Shown piece after piece: positions 36,241 through 47,675 of a stretch of DNA of 64,000 nt. Within the stretch, counting starts at the first letter, position 1; every line of letters starts with the position of its first letter. The notes beneath the pieces are model-generated. The model did not search any database, was not told where the DNA came from, and was given only the letters and a program-made list of their open reading frames with translations. Position numbers and translations under genes: made by a program. The stretch covers positions 1 through 64,000 of the forward strand of contig JADNRZ010000047.1 of assembly GCA_015501605.1 (NCBI GenBank). Direction: 5' to 3'. Origin of the DNA: Panaeolus papilionaceus (taxonomy: Eukaryota > Basidiomycota > Agaricomycetes > Agaricales).

Positions 36241-37662
36241 TCACTTGTTGTCCTTGAGCCATTTGGGACGATGAAGCCTGGTCCACTTGTTTAGACATTG
36301 AAAGAGGCCTTCGCCATGACGCTCCCTCAATGATCGGTGATCAACAAGATTGTTTGAGGCGAGTTCCTCTGCCGGCTTGGTCTCCGGGACCTGCGAGTTG
36401 GAGCCAGGTTCACTGCGAATCTCTGGTTCCATAGCCCACTGTTGGAATACAACCCACATCTCCTTGCCTTTTGGGACGATGTTCGTGGCGATGGACTTGC
36501 GTAGAGTTTGTGCCGCTTCCCGAAATTCGTTGGGTGGATCTCCAAATTCGACCAATTGGACAATGAACTTTGCCAACGTCTTGTCGTTTTCCTTCTGGTC
36601 TCGCTTCAGGATTTTTTTGAGCTTCTTGTTGGTTTGTGCACTGTCATGAGCCAAATCGAATTCAATGATGGCCTTCCTCTGAAGGCCACCTTCGATACGC
36701 TCATGTAAATCTCGATAGAGGTATGTGTCTGCAGAAGATCCAGGTTGGGAAAACGCATCAACAGTTTGAACAACAACATCTAGTAATTGCAGTGCAGATG
36801 CCAGGGTGTTTGTAAATCGCTTTGGGGGATGATAAACATTAGAGCCCTAGTAAGACAAGAGTTAGTAACATTGTAGAGACAACAGAAACGTGAATAAAAT
36901 ACATGAGAAATTTCGTCGTGGAGTTGTGAAAAGTTCGACTCTGCTCGGTTTCGAGTCTGTTCGTTGGTAATCGTGTCCCACATTGTGGTTGCGAGAATGA
37001 CCGAATTATAATTTGCCTGATAAAGTAAAAGCTTTTTCAGCATTTCAAGTGTCCTTCGCCGACTTCCAGCCAACCTGGTGTCTGTAATGGGAGTAAAATA
37101 TATTATCTTCCTAACTGTTGTGCGTCTCAAAACGGGAGTCATTTGATACTCTTCGCTTTATCTGAATCTGAAGGAATTAGCTTACCCATGTTCCTTCAAC
37201 CAATCCCGAACCATTTCTATGACTTCGATCTGTGAGATCTTACTGTCACAAAATCCAGGTGTATCAACCAGATACACCGGTTGGTTTATAAATCCATAAT
37301 GCACCCATGGGACATTGACAAGCTGATAGGCAGTCACATTCTGAGTGTATCCAGCAAGCTGGTTCCTCGATATTGACAGCTTCTGTGATTTTGCTGCAAA
37401 AGCCTCGATGAACTTGGATATGCAACTGTTTAACGCAGATGTAACTGTGATACAACAGCTGACTTACAGAGCTTTTCCCAGCACCTGTAGGTCCCATGAG
37501 GCTATGAAGCTTATTCATTAGTCTTTGTCTCATCACCCTCGTCTTTGAAATTCATACACACAGATATATGTGTGCATTATGCGGCAGGGTCTTGCCTTTG
37601 GACAGCGGCTTGATAGAAATGTTACCAGTAATATTGAGATACAGAGCCCTAGGTTCTTCCAT
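36241..37662 (-). CDS. AIG1/MMR_HSR1-like P-loop GTPase, type A (gene A2)
   Basis: Predicted GTPase of 396 aa. Minus-strand exons: 37662-37562, 37501-37468, 37412-37186, 37125-36903, 36846-36241; phases 2/0/2/0, no internal stop. Walker A is LMGPTGAGKSS in the 34-nt exon 2. G3 is LVDTPGFCDSKISQ and the G4-like motif is ATTMWD. TRLAGSRRRT replaces the usual TRLPGS. The C-terminal domain (LHERIEGGLQRK, DQKENDKTLAKF) ends in PKWLKDNK. The start MEEPRALYLNITGNISIKP is fixed by homology. The open frame just upstream (37649-37858) is out of frame with it, which shows that the leader of the type A genes is untranslated. It is the most diverged type A copy and not in a segmental duplication. Confidence 0.85.
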
Positions 37663-37789
37663 GGTGAAATTTTTTGGCGACTAAATAAGAGTTGGACTCT
37701 ATTGGTGGTGATTTACAGGCAAGACGGTGATGAGTGTCAGAGTGAAAAGAATGGTTTGCGGTTGGGTGCGTGTGGGGCATGGTAAAACA

Positions 37790-37840
37790 TTTGGTTCTAA
37801 TGAGATAAGCTTGTGAGCCAAACAAACAATTTAAAGAAGG
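37790..37840 (-). repeat. R1 repeat fragment, reverse orientation
   Basis: gtgagccaaacaaacaat lies at about 37812. The adjoining gacctcg block is missing, so this copy is truncated. Confidence 0.4.
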
Positions 37841-37997
37841 GCCTTTACCCGTCTTCAAGTTCCTCTTCCCCCTATTGACAATGTCTCTTCTGCTTGGATG
37901 TCTGTTGCTTCACCTCACTCCTCGATCCGCTACCCACCCTCTGAAATTCCACATTCACGTTGCCCTGCGCACCCAAATAATGCTGTGCTGGAACTCA

Positions 37998-38370
37998 AAT
38001 TCAACTCGACATATTCCATCTTTGAATGCGTGTCTGTGCTCCTCTTTTTCTCTCGTCGTCAGTCATTCAATAACACCACGTCCATGTCTTCAGGTTCCAC
38101 TCCGCCTCCTCACCTATATATATATATATATCAGAACACAAGTGTAGCTATTACAAGGTTCGTTTTCACCCCCATCCCCTTTTCTTCCGTTCCTCCCCCT
38201 CAATCTGCACCGATTGACACATCTCCGCTCTCAGCCATAGCGAGAGGGATAGGCGAGGGAATGGGGGTCATAGAGGTGTTGGAATGGGGCGTATATGCGT
38301 ATGATTCTGATTTTCTGTATGTTTTTCATTAATGTTATATTTTCATACCAGCTACTACATCGTTTTGCGG
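37998..38370 (+). pseudogene. Truncated copy of the secreted-protein gene
   Basis: Nearly identical to 34456-34940. It begins inside exon 1 (TYSIFEC) and keeps intron 1, with a TA microsatellite (38113-38131) inserted into exon 2. It jumps from the end of intron 2 straight to the 3' flank (gcgagagggatagg), so exon 3 is deleted. There is no start codon or signal peptide. Confidence 0.8.
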
Positions 38371-39444
38371 CTCTTTCCCCCTCTGCTACGGTTAAACTGT
38401 GTCTGGTTCAGTTTCAGAGGATCTCAGCCGTCTCCCAGTCGTTTGTGGGTTCTCATCGTGGTTGAACGACGTACTCAGTCGCCGCCGCTGTCGGTTTTCA
38501 TCTCGGTCATCCAGATTCTTCACTTATATCGTTCCTAGTCGTCTAGCGTCGTTGCAGCTTTTGTATATCGCCTCATTTCGTCTCAATCCCACCCGCAGAC
38601 AGCCCAGAGACTTTTTTCCTGTCTCTCCCTCCCTCCTGGCCTACGGCACGCATATGCTCTATCCCTGCATCCTCCTCTTCTCTTCAGGCGGCCATCATCC
38701 CAATTCTATTCCAACACCACCTTTGCGCCTTCCTCGTTTTTCCTACCTCCGCACTGCGACCCCTCTCTCCGCTTTTCAACCACGCTTCCTTGAATTCTCC
38801 TCTCTCCTCATCTTTTCTCGCACCACGTTCACGCTCCTCCTCTGTAGTAACACACCTTGCGCATCAACTACTCCTTCCCTTGTGCGCTCGTTTTTATTTT
38901 AGACCCTTCAAATTTGTCATCAACTTTTGCACTGGGCACTGCTGACGGTTTTGCACTGTATAGTCTCCGGGTATTCAGCGTTCCTTTTTCTCCTCCCTCC
39001 GTGCGCATATACCCATCTCGCGGAGCCATCCTTGGATCGTACATCCTGAAGTTCCGCGTCCCCCTAGCACCTCAATCTATTCCCATGTATCGCTTCTCCT
39101 TCATTTTCGCCTACCTTTAGCAACATGTCTTGTTTGACCTCTTTGTCGTCTATCCCCTCCTCGCTCATGTTTTCGTTCCGAGGTCCCTTGGGTTTCGTAT
39201 TTTTTCGCTATTGTACTCCATTTCATCTGTCTCTTTCGTTCTCTGCATATGTGCTCCCCATCATGAGCCTTAGCGTTTGCTCTTCTGTATTCTCGATCGA
39301 GTTCGTTTTTCACCCCTTGTCTCAATCTACTCGATGTATTTTGTCATACCTGTTTATCTCATGCGCGGAACGCATACTTTCATTTCCCCTCCTGTCACCA
39401 ACGTATTCTCCTCGACCCTTCGTCTGTATGCACAGACGTTCATT
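38371..39444 (+). other. Pyrimidine-rich DNA with an R2 fragment (38400-38600)
   Basis: The R2 block cagtcgccgccgctgtcgg lies at about 38477. Overlapping frames at 38399-38902 and 39125-39618 are composition artefacts. No gene is supported. Confidence 0.5.
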
Positions 39445-39960
39445 TTCTACCTATTGCTCTGCGTTTCCATGTGTTTTCTGAACAGCGCTCGCCCTCGTTG
39501 TGATGGATGGCGTGTGGTGAGCGGCATCATGCTCGGATCACTGAGATTAGGCGAAACATGGCGGCTGAACGCCTGCAGCTTTCATTGGCTAAATTTAGGA
39601 CTGTATTCCGGTCTCTAGGTCTGGCGACTGTCAGCGCTAAGGCTGTAGGTCTGACGCATGCCATACCGATGATGTATTGGCCGGAAATAGATCAGTCTGC
39701 GGCTCTTGGGTCTACCTACCGTCATAACTGCACCCAACACTGAGGATCGTGACTCATCTCCTTTGGCGGCGAGCTTGTCCAGTCGATGGCTAGGCACTTT
39801 CACCCCCTGGGGAGTCACCCGCCCACCGTCCTTACCTCTTGCCTTGGGAGGGGGTCAAGCCTGGCTCCGCTCTCCCATTCACACGTACACTAACTGACTA
39901 TGGGAGACTCACCACGTTAAATCTAGAGTACAGTTTTCTATATCAAAGATGGATTGCGCC
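39445..39960 (+). repeat. Duplicated segment, copy 2 (matches 1-540)
   Basis: Copy 2 lacks part of the stretch present at 285-345 and has several substitutions. The match ends around 39925 to 39960, where the sequences part. Confidence 0.85.
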
Positions 39961-40299
39961 CAGACGCAATTCTCTGTTTCAACGCTCGAGTCTCCGTAGC
40001 CAGAGTAGTCCGAGGATATGGGGAGAGGCAGGGGTGGTCGAGGATGAGCCCCTTCGAATGCGAGAGCCGAGAGCGATGCACGGATGAGGCCCATACCGAC
40101 AACTGCTCCCTCCACCCCGACTATGGGGCTTGAGAGAATATATACATGCACGCAATTTCTAATCATATGTAAATGAACAACCTGTGGGTCTATGACAACA
40201 CGACGAAGGTGCAGCGGAAGGCAAAAGAAAAAAAACTGAAAAGGGGAAGCGGCGGGTAGATGTTTTGCGTCTTCCGGTCGCTCGTCACTGGAGTAGGGA

Positions 40300-40420
40300 G
40301 TAGCCTAGAGGCTACGCTTGGGGGTGGAAAGAGGGCAATGGCCCGAAAACCGCTGCCCCACTTCCCAGGTCGAGAGCCGATGGACGGAGGAGGATGCTCC
40401 CCACCATCCATCGGCTCTCT
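40300..40420. other. Local hairpin cluster
   Basis: A perfect 13-bp inverted repeat (GAGAGCCGATGGA at 40372-40384 and its complement at 40407-40419) with a 22-nt spacer, preceded by a 6-bp hairpin at 40300-40315. It could be a structured RNA or a small element end. No promoter motif supports an RNA gene. Confidence 0.3.
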
Positions 40421-40489
40421 AACCCCTAGGCTATCCCGAGTCAGAGTGACGGTGCAAAACCAGGTAAACGTTTAGATGATCTATGAAAA

Positions 40490-42070
40490 TGGTAACATGG
40501 TGTTGAGTACTATACATGGAAAGGACGATATGATTTGTATGACTTGAAGCATAAGCTCTGAAAACTTGCCAATGATGAGTGTGAAGCAGTGGAAAGTCGG
40601 ATGGAAAGAAGGACACGAAAATAAATAAATGAGATGGTAAATGGAACAGAGAGGGTGATGGTGCAAGTCGAGTGATGATGATGAAGTGTGCTCGGCTGCA
40701 AGATCACCGGTTCTGGAGAGTTATGGTTAGGAGGGGGTGGCAAAGGCAAAAACGGAGGCAGCCGAGAATGTTAATGAAAGCCAACAACTGCGACTATGAG
40801 AACAACTGCTAGATGACTGAGAGACGAAGGAAAACTAGCCTAGATGCAGCTGTTGACGCTGCGAGACTAGGAGACAATGAAATGCAACAAGGCTTGATCA
40901 GACAACAGCTAGTATGACTAATGAGACGAAATGAAACCAAGACAAGACTCAGATATGAAATCCGTAGAGCATAACTGATCCAATCTAAACAGAGAGCTAG
41001 CATGCAGTTGATATAGTTTACCAAGAGAACCGAACGGCGATGAAACAAATGAGATGAAGAAAGGAAAGGTAGAACAGGGATTTCGGATGAAATGACTGAA
41101 GACAAGGGATCATCGATCAAGGTGCAAACGGTGGTGGCTCAAGCGTGTATGTTACAAAATGAGATAAGATATGGAAAGTGGTGGTGGGCAAGATAACTCG
41201 TACGCATAAGTATGATCTTGATGCTGTGGCGCATGCATGATGAGTCGTTGAATTCATCCGAAATCACGAAAAACAAGGGTACGTAGGAACATTACTTATC
41301 ACTGACTTGTGTAAAATAGTGTGGATTAAGGGAGCGGTTCAGTGAACCTAAGTGTGAGGTATTTCGTGCAATGTTGCACATCATATTGTCATCTTGAAGG
41401 TGGGTAGATGAGGTGAATTCAAGTAGTAATAATGAGAAAAGAAGGAGCGGGCGGGTGGGAAAAATAAATAAATAAAATAAATACTGAGCCGAGCGACAAT
41501 CTGTCGCATCGACTAGAGCGCGAGGCGAAATACAATGATAGATAAGTGGGAGAGACGTGGATGAGTCGCGCAAGGGTGACTTCGCTCACGTGACCAAAAA
41601 GTGCGATCTGTGCGTGCACAGATCTTCACAAACAAAAAAACGAGCGCAACGAGATACAGCAGGCAGCATGGAGAGTGGTAGGTAGAAAGAGCGTAAAATA
41701 GAGGACGAAGAAGCCGAGAAGTGACGAGTGCGACGTAGGATGCACTCTTCACCTGACCAAGAAGGCGGATCTGTGCAAGATCCTTCCAATACTGGACGGG
41801 TGCTGATAATGGCATCATACCTCACTTGGATTCTAATATGAATGCCGCGACCATCGTAGAGGGTTTTTCGCTCAATTGTGGCTATGCAAAGATGCCATGG
41901 GCTGCTCGATACCGAATGCCGGACCCTGATGGAACTGATAAAAATTATGTGAATGTTCATCTCATCAGACCACTCAGGTGGTCAGGGACACCGATCTGAG
42001 TCCTCTCCATCCTCATACCACGAGTTAGGACAGTGTGACATTATTCAGAAGTACGACGATTATAGAAATT
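40490..42070 (-). repeat. R2 repeat, copy d (reverse), and purine-rich spacer
   Basis: The minus strand from about 41110 to 40740 aligns by eye with 2700-2930 of copy a, for example gtaaactatatcaactgc against gtagattatgtcaactg. From 41290 to 41820 the DNA is A/G-rich with an AAAT microsatellite (41461-41480). A palindrome GATCTGTGC-gt-GCACAGATC sits at 41605-41624. No gene. Confidence 0.5.
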
Positions 42071-42235
42071 GTCATTTGGCCCGGATGGCGGAAGAAAACC
42101 GTGATACATCATGCATCAACTCGCAATTGCTTGTAATTTAAATCAGATAGATTCTCCTTTACTAAATATAGTGCGTGTTAGTTATCAACAACCTTCTACC
42201 TTTCGGTCAAATAACTATTAGATTTACCAAAACGA

Positions 42236-43513
42236 TCAAAGATCATGACGTTCATGAAGCTCCTGGCCCCAGCATTTGAAGGACGAGATCACTCTTGCAA
42301 AGATCCCGCGCTTTGCTGGGGTTGGGTGAGAGGGCAATGTTGGTGCAGTGATGGCATCATGCACCGACTCGGGAGGTGCGTCAAAATCCTCGAGTTCCTG
42401 ATTAAACTTCGCAAGGATTCTCTCCGTTTCTTCCAACTGCAATGAAAGGACTTCGACTAGTTGGGAATCTGGGCCTAAAACTGCCTCATCCAATTCTGAG
42501 CGAATGTTGGCTCGTTGAATCTGCAGGTTTTGAATTCGAAGTTGGAGATTGTTGTATAGGTCCGCCCCAAATACCGCGTCGTGTATCTGCTCTGAATCTT
42601 CTATGTGAAATCTCTTTTCAACAAGGGCCTGGCAAGCGTCGTCAAGAACGCAGAGCGCCGACTCTACATTATTGTCAAACCTGACAATTAGACACCCGTT
42701 TTGAATGTAATCCTAAGACAGTGGACGTGTCAGGGTCACAGCTAGTCAATGAAGCATTTCAGCATGTCATACCTTCCACACGACATCCTGCAGCTGCTCG
42801 AAGTTGCGCTCTGCACGCTGCATGGAGCTTTCACCGGATAATTGGTCCCACATAGTGGTTACTATCATGATGTTCCCCACTGTTTCAATACCTGTCATAT
42901 CCTGGAAGGTTTTGAGCATTCTGCGCTGACTTCCAGGCAATCGCACAACATTGATAGGTGTGAAATAGAGAATCCTGCCAATGTTCTTAATCCTACAAAT
43001 CCATTATCAGTCTGCTCAACCAAATGACAATAACATGCGAACATACTCCATATCTCTCATAAAATTTTTGATCATGACGACTATGCTCATTTCTGAAATC
43101 TTTGTGTCGCCAAAGCCAGGTACATCAACGATGACGATTTTTTCTCCATTGTAGGGAACTGAAGTCACGTTCTTGACGATGTATACAGATATTGCTTGGG
43201 TGCATCCTTCCAAAAGGTGGCTAGATATTTGAAGTGATCCCTTGGGTGCAAGCATCTCAATGAACTGGGGTATCCAGTGATTAGTTCACGAAGACCAGGT
43301 GAACTCCCACTTACGCTACTTTTGCCAGACCCTGTGGGTCCTAGTAGTCTACGCGGATGTCCATACATTGAACTCGAGGACGGATACTCTGGCAAAGATG
43401 ACTTACAACACAATAGGGCTCATGACACTAGGAATTTTTGATACTGGTGTCACAGAGACAGGACCATCAATTTTTATTGAATGGTAGGATTCTTTTGGCT
43501 GATTGCTGGTCAT
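42236..43513 (-). CDS. AIG1/MMR_HSR1-like P-loop GTPase, type B (gene B3)
   Basis: Predicted GTPase of 351 aa, closest relative of B1. Minus-strand exons: 43513-43407, 43348-43315, 43264-43047, 42992-42773, 42712-42236; phases 2/0/2/0, no internal stop. Motifs: LLGPTGSGKSS (G1), IVDVPGFGDTKISEM (G3), VRLPGSQRR and VTTMWD (G4-like). The C-terminal region matches B1 (ADLYNNLQLRIQNLQIQRA, FKCWGQELHERHDL) but lacks B1's 7-residue tandem duplication. Exon 1 is 6 nt shorter than in B1 and B2, a two-codon deletion that leaves the frame intact. That both D1 copies stay open despite many substitutions suggests selection on the protein. Confidence 0.86.
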
Positions 43514-43663
43514 GTTATGATATAGAGTAGGGTACTTGTGATTGTAGAGTATGATTAAAGGATTTGCAACCTAAAAGATGCCTCAGCGACACCTCGAGGC
43601 GCCAGGTGTAACGTGGCGGTCACGAGTATGCCTACCTCGTGACCTCCGTCGCTTTCCCATTGG

Positions 43664-43671
43664 CATTTATA
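43664..43671 (-). promoter_or_regulatory. TATA-like box of gene B3
   Basis: The minus strand reads TATAAATG next to ccaatggg, 150-160 nt upstream of the start. B1 has TATAAATA at the same place. Confidence 0.5.
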
Positions 43672-44489
43672 GGATGAAGTTGGCTTATGATATCTCCAGA
43701 AATTCCTTAAAACGCATTAAATATTATCAATACATAGAGGGGCTCCATAATTTACAGTGTTCAAAGGAACGCATCGCGATTCCGAGACCAGGGCTCTTTG
43801 TGATCAGGAAGGCACCACAACGACATCAAACGGGAACAAACATTTCGAACTCAAGCCTTAGGATTATACGGGCCCCGTATCCATTACCTTGCTCTTTGCA
43901 ACTTTCTTCGCAGAGAGGTAGCCAGGCGCGACAGTCATTTTACAGGCTGTGGAGAGAGGCGATGTATTATTTGCATAGAGACGGTAGGGATCCATTAGTA
44001 TACCAGGCGACACAGAACGACTTATAACCCAGAATCAACCCACCAGTTTTCCACAAAGAATTCTCAAGGATTGACTCCTGACCCCTGTTCTGGGTCCTTG
44101 CGTTGTAGAGGGCGAGTTGTATGGCACACTCTGTGGGATTTCTGTCCCTTCGAACTCGAATGTTACGAGTGACGGTGAGCGTGAGCCTGGTCTGTGCCTG
44201 TATCCGGCGACTATGAGTATGTATATGTTGCACATGGTGGGATGCGGATGAGTCTGCGCACCGGGTGTTTTGTGAGCTGGAAAATCAGGAGGTGATTTGA
44301 CGACGACTCACTCCCTAATGGGATTGACGGTTCTATGAACGTTAGCTTATCTTTGTTCATGTGGACGGTGACAAAAACACTTGTATTATAAATTGGATTT
44401 GAAAACATGTGTTTATATCAGGCTAATGTCTATGAGTGAGGGATAGAAGGGTGGAGGCAGACTCAGAACGTTGATCATGATGCGGGTTT

Positions 44490-44620
44490 TGCCATGAGCC
44501 AAACAAATCAACCGATTTTCGTTGGCGCGATTCCGATGAGCTAGACCTTCCTTCATCGCCATCACCGTCGACCTCGTTGGCAGTTGCACGAACCTGGACC
44601 TTCGCTCACTACCCCTACTA
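44490..44620 (-). repeat. R1 repeat core, reverse orientation (D1 copy 2)
   Basis: gagccaaacaaatcaacc followed by catcaccgtcgacctcgttgg; partner of 11190-11310. Confidence 0.6.
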
Positions 44621-45197
44621 TCATCATCTCTCGTAGCACGAACGCGTTTTCACGCTCGTATGAAACGTCGTTGCTGCCAGGGAGTACTTATTGGGTGAAA
44701 ATTTTCATGTCCTGCTGATTCAACTCGCGGCCTTCGATTATTGAGTGTGGACGTCCTACTGTTTTTCTCTCTTGTCTTCGTTCATACATTCACATTACAC
44801 CTCTCAACCTGCCTTTGCTGACGCACCCCCGCCCACACTTCGCAGACGCGTTCCACCGGGTCGCACCTCCCGTTAGGAAACACTTTAGGGTGTAACGGGA
44901 AGCTCTTGATTTTGCCTGATTTCCTCCCCGGCTCACCCTGTTTTCTATATTCTCCTTCCCTCGTTTCTCTTTTATCGCCTGCAGGGCTATCACTCTACCT
45001 CGTTCAACCTTGCTTCTCTCGTGTCCTCACCCGCTCCTCGTACCCACATCCTTGTTTGGCTCATGCTACTCTGTTTCGCTCACCTTCGTCGTCAAGTCCA
45101 CCTTATTCTCTCATCGCCCTGTGGTTCTTCTGTATCAGTCTCTTTCATTCTGTGCATATATGAGTATCTGGCGCACGCACGTGTATCGCTCTCCGTG

Positions 45198-46246
45198 CAT
45201 CCTCCTCTTCTCGTCTAGCGGTCTTCATCCCGATTCTATCCCACTCGGCAATCCTGTCTGCATTTCCTTGTTTTTCCTTCCTCTGATCCGTGACCCCCTC
45301 TCTGCTTTTCAACTATGCTCCCTTGGATTTTACTTTCACCTCTCCTCCCCTCGCACCACGTCTCCATTCTTTTCACGCTTCTCTGATTCTCCCCACTATC
45401 TTCATCAAACCCGACCTAATCCGATGACCACCTTCCTGTATTGGTCTCAGCGGTATCATCCATTTTCTCAGTGCTGCCCTTGATCGATAACCCATCTCGT
45501 AGATGCCTTGAGCGTTCTCGAGTCACGTTTCCCGCCTCCGCGTCAAATTATATTCGCTCTCTGGTGTGCTGCTACTCTAACCTGTATCATAACCATCTAC
45601 AATCACTCTCAATTACAAGGCCTGTATATCTTAACGTCTACTTTCACTTTCCTGCTCCGCTCTACTGACATATTTTCACTGCCCGACATTCCCCCTTTGT
45701 GGTCTGCCTCTCAATGTGCCATGATCAATGTCTTGTTCAACCTCACTTCCTTTGATCTTCCCGTTGGTCTTACCCTGTACCCATGTCTCCATTCCACTCA
45801 CACCCATCCCATTTTTCCGCTGTCGCCATTACTCTCATATTTCGCCGAATTCTCGCGTTCATTGCCTCTTCCCTCCGTCTCTTTGCAGATATTTTCTTAG
45901 CTGGGTTGATATCCCCCATATCAGGCCCTTATTCAGTTCGTTTTTCCATCCGTTCTCATTATATTTTTGTCACTTCCCTTCTCATCGTCGACCGGTTCTG
46001 CTCGACACCTCATTGTATGCACATACTTTCATTTTCGTACCTTCCCTCCGTAATCCCTCTCCTCTCTTGTTGTCGACTGAGTTGTTGTATGTTCAATTTA
46101 TTATTCTCAATTGCGTCTTCATGTTTGGTTTATGATTGTGATCTCTTTCATTCCTGTGTTTGATATGCACGAACTATTATTCGTTCCTCACCCTGTCGTT
46201 GATTTATTTACTCTTCGACGTCATTAATAGAATCGTTCTCTATCCA
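45198..46246 (+). other. Pyrimidine-rich DNA, no supported gene
   Basis: Several overlapping frames (45010-46163) of Ser/Pro/Leu/Phe-rich composition exist. Parts such as caaattatattcgctctctgg resemble the reverse of 19960-20010 and 55820-55860. It is therefore a reversed relative of the purine-rich D2 block, not a gene. Confidence 0.55.
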
Positions 46247-46477
46247 TTAAAATCCAACTACGCTGCGTTCCCTGGAAGTCGAATTGGCTCGTGGCGTGGT
46301 TTGAGACTGGTTCTCGGTTCCCAAGATTTGCCTGATCTCACAGATCCGAGCAGAGAGCACATTGAGCTCGCCATCTGTGAATAATTGTCTCCAGTTGGGA
46401 TGATGGATGCGGATGTACATCATTGTGTTCTCGAGGAGGGCGAGTTGGTGCAGATAGTCACTTCTGGAAGAGGACAT
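46247..46477 (-). CDS. Small hypothetical protein, 76 aa
   Basis: Single-exon frame, MSSSRSDYLHQLALLENTMM at the start. It is mostly helical, hydrophilic, with one Cys and a basic tail. It is supported by a strong TATA box (46613-46620), a C-rich leader full of CT/CA typical of fungal 5' UTRs (46490-46580), and a good start context. It has no signal peptide, and I do not recognise the family. A downstream intron extending the protein cannot be excluded. Confidence 0.55.
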   Translation of the reverse strand: MSSSRSDYLHQLALLENTMMYIRIHHPNWRQLFTDGELNVLSARICEIRQILGTENQSQTTPRANSTSRERSVVGF

Positions 46478-46612
46478 TGAGACGAGAAGAGGAAGAGGAT
46501 TGGTGGTGGTGTTGAGAGGGTTGGGGGTGAAGGGCTGGGTTGGGAGGGTGGGTTGTGTTGAGTTGAGGTGAGGCGAGGCGAGCGGCGCTTTGAACTGTGG
46601 TAACTGGCTCCC

Positions 46613-46620
46613 TATTTATA
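46613..46620 (-). promoter_or_regulatory. TATA box of the 76-aa gene
   Basis: The minus strand reads TATAAATA, 136 nt before the ATG, followed by a C-rich leader. Confidence 0.6.
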
Positions 46621-46629
46621 CATCCACGT

Positions 46630-47675
46630 CACGGTCTATATGTATAGAGTCATGAAAGGGAGTTGCTAAGCGAGCACACGTACGGGCTTGGGTCGTCCGT
46701 GACAGTGCGCCCTGGCAATGCGTGCTCTGTTCGGCCTGCTTGACCTACCATAGTGTATCTGGCCTGTAATGTCGTTGTGCGTCGCTTCACCTGATCCCAC
46801 ACCTCAGTCCACTAGCTGCTCAAAGAGAAAATTAGCAGTACTTTGATGATAGGAGTCGCTTTGGATACCGAGAAAGCCAAGATACGGGACTTGGCACAGG
46901 TATTATATATGTACCCCTTTGATGCCAAATGGCCCATTGATTATCAACCGTATATGAACTCTCGAACAAAATAGATAGACAGAGAACACGTTGCCATCGA
47001 GCGCTAACGGAGATATTCCATTCATCAGCATTATTGTGTATGCGCGCAACGTCTGATACTTGATTGATCGTTCTTGCCATCCAATGTGTCGGCTAACCGA
47101 ACCTTTGTTCTTGTGGAAAACGTTCTTCACCATTGTTTATGCCACTCGTTATTACTTCTTTCCACTCTCCTCCCTTCATCATCCAGCTCATATACCTCCC
47201 AACGAAACTCGAACATCTTGGGATGGGATTTGGATGGGAGTACTTGGAAATGATTTGATGACAACTCAGTCATCGATGTCATCAACGGCGTGGACTGGAA
47301 CTAATATCATAAACACATTCGCGAAAATGACACATATTTAGTCCTATAACAAAAGATGTGCGTATCTAGATATCAAACCAAAAGCTTAGATGCGAGTGAA
47401 CAATGAGATGCCTAGCGAACGAGCACAGGAAAGTGTCAGGAAGTGGCGAGGGACGGTCTCGTGAGTATTGAAAACTTGAAAATTGGGCGATATGTGTATT
47501 TCATCAAAAATGGTAAGAGGCAGAAGTGAAGCATGGAAGTTGAATGAGCAGGGGGAAAACAGATGGGACATCTGATAATGCCATTCACTGGAACCCCGTG
47601 TATGAGCAAATAAATAACAATTCTTGTGGATAGGACTCAAATCAAACATACTTGTGATCACTCCCCGCGCTTAAT
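46630..47675. other. Spacer, no supported gene
   Basis: Mixed composition with short frames only. Confidence 0.5.

Larger units (their letters stand above)
42073..45197 (+). repeat. Segmental duplication D1, copy 2 (matches 8716-11899)
   Basis: It carries gene B3 and continues through the R1 core and the pyrimidine-rich tail. Homology ends at gtgtatcg near 45185. Confidence 0.9.

Noticed and set aside
44906..46163. Overlapping plus-strand frames up to 157 aa
   Set aside because: C/T-rich low-complexity products that differ from the D1 partner at 11609-11949; part of the stretch is a reversed relative of the D2 purine block.
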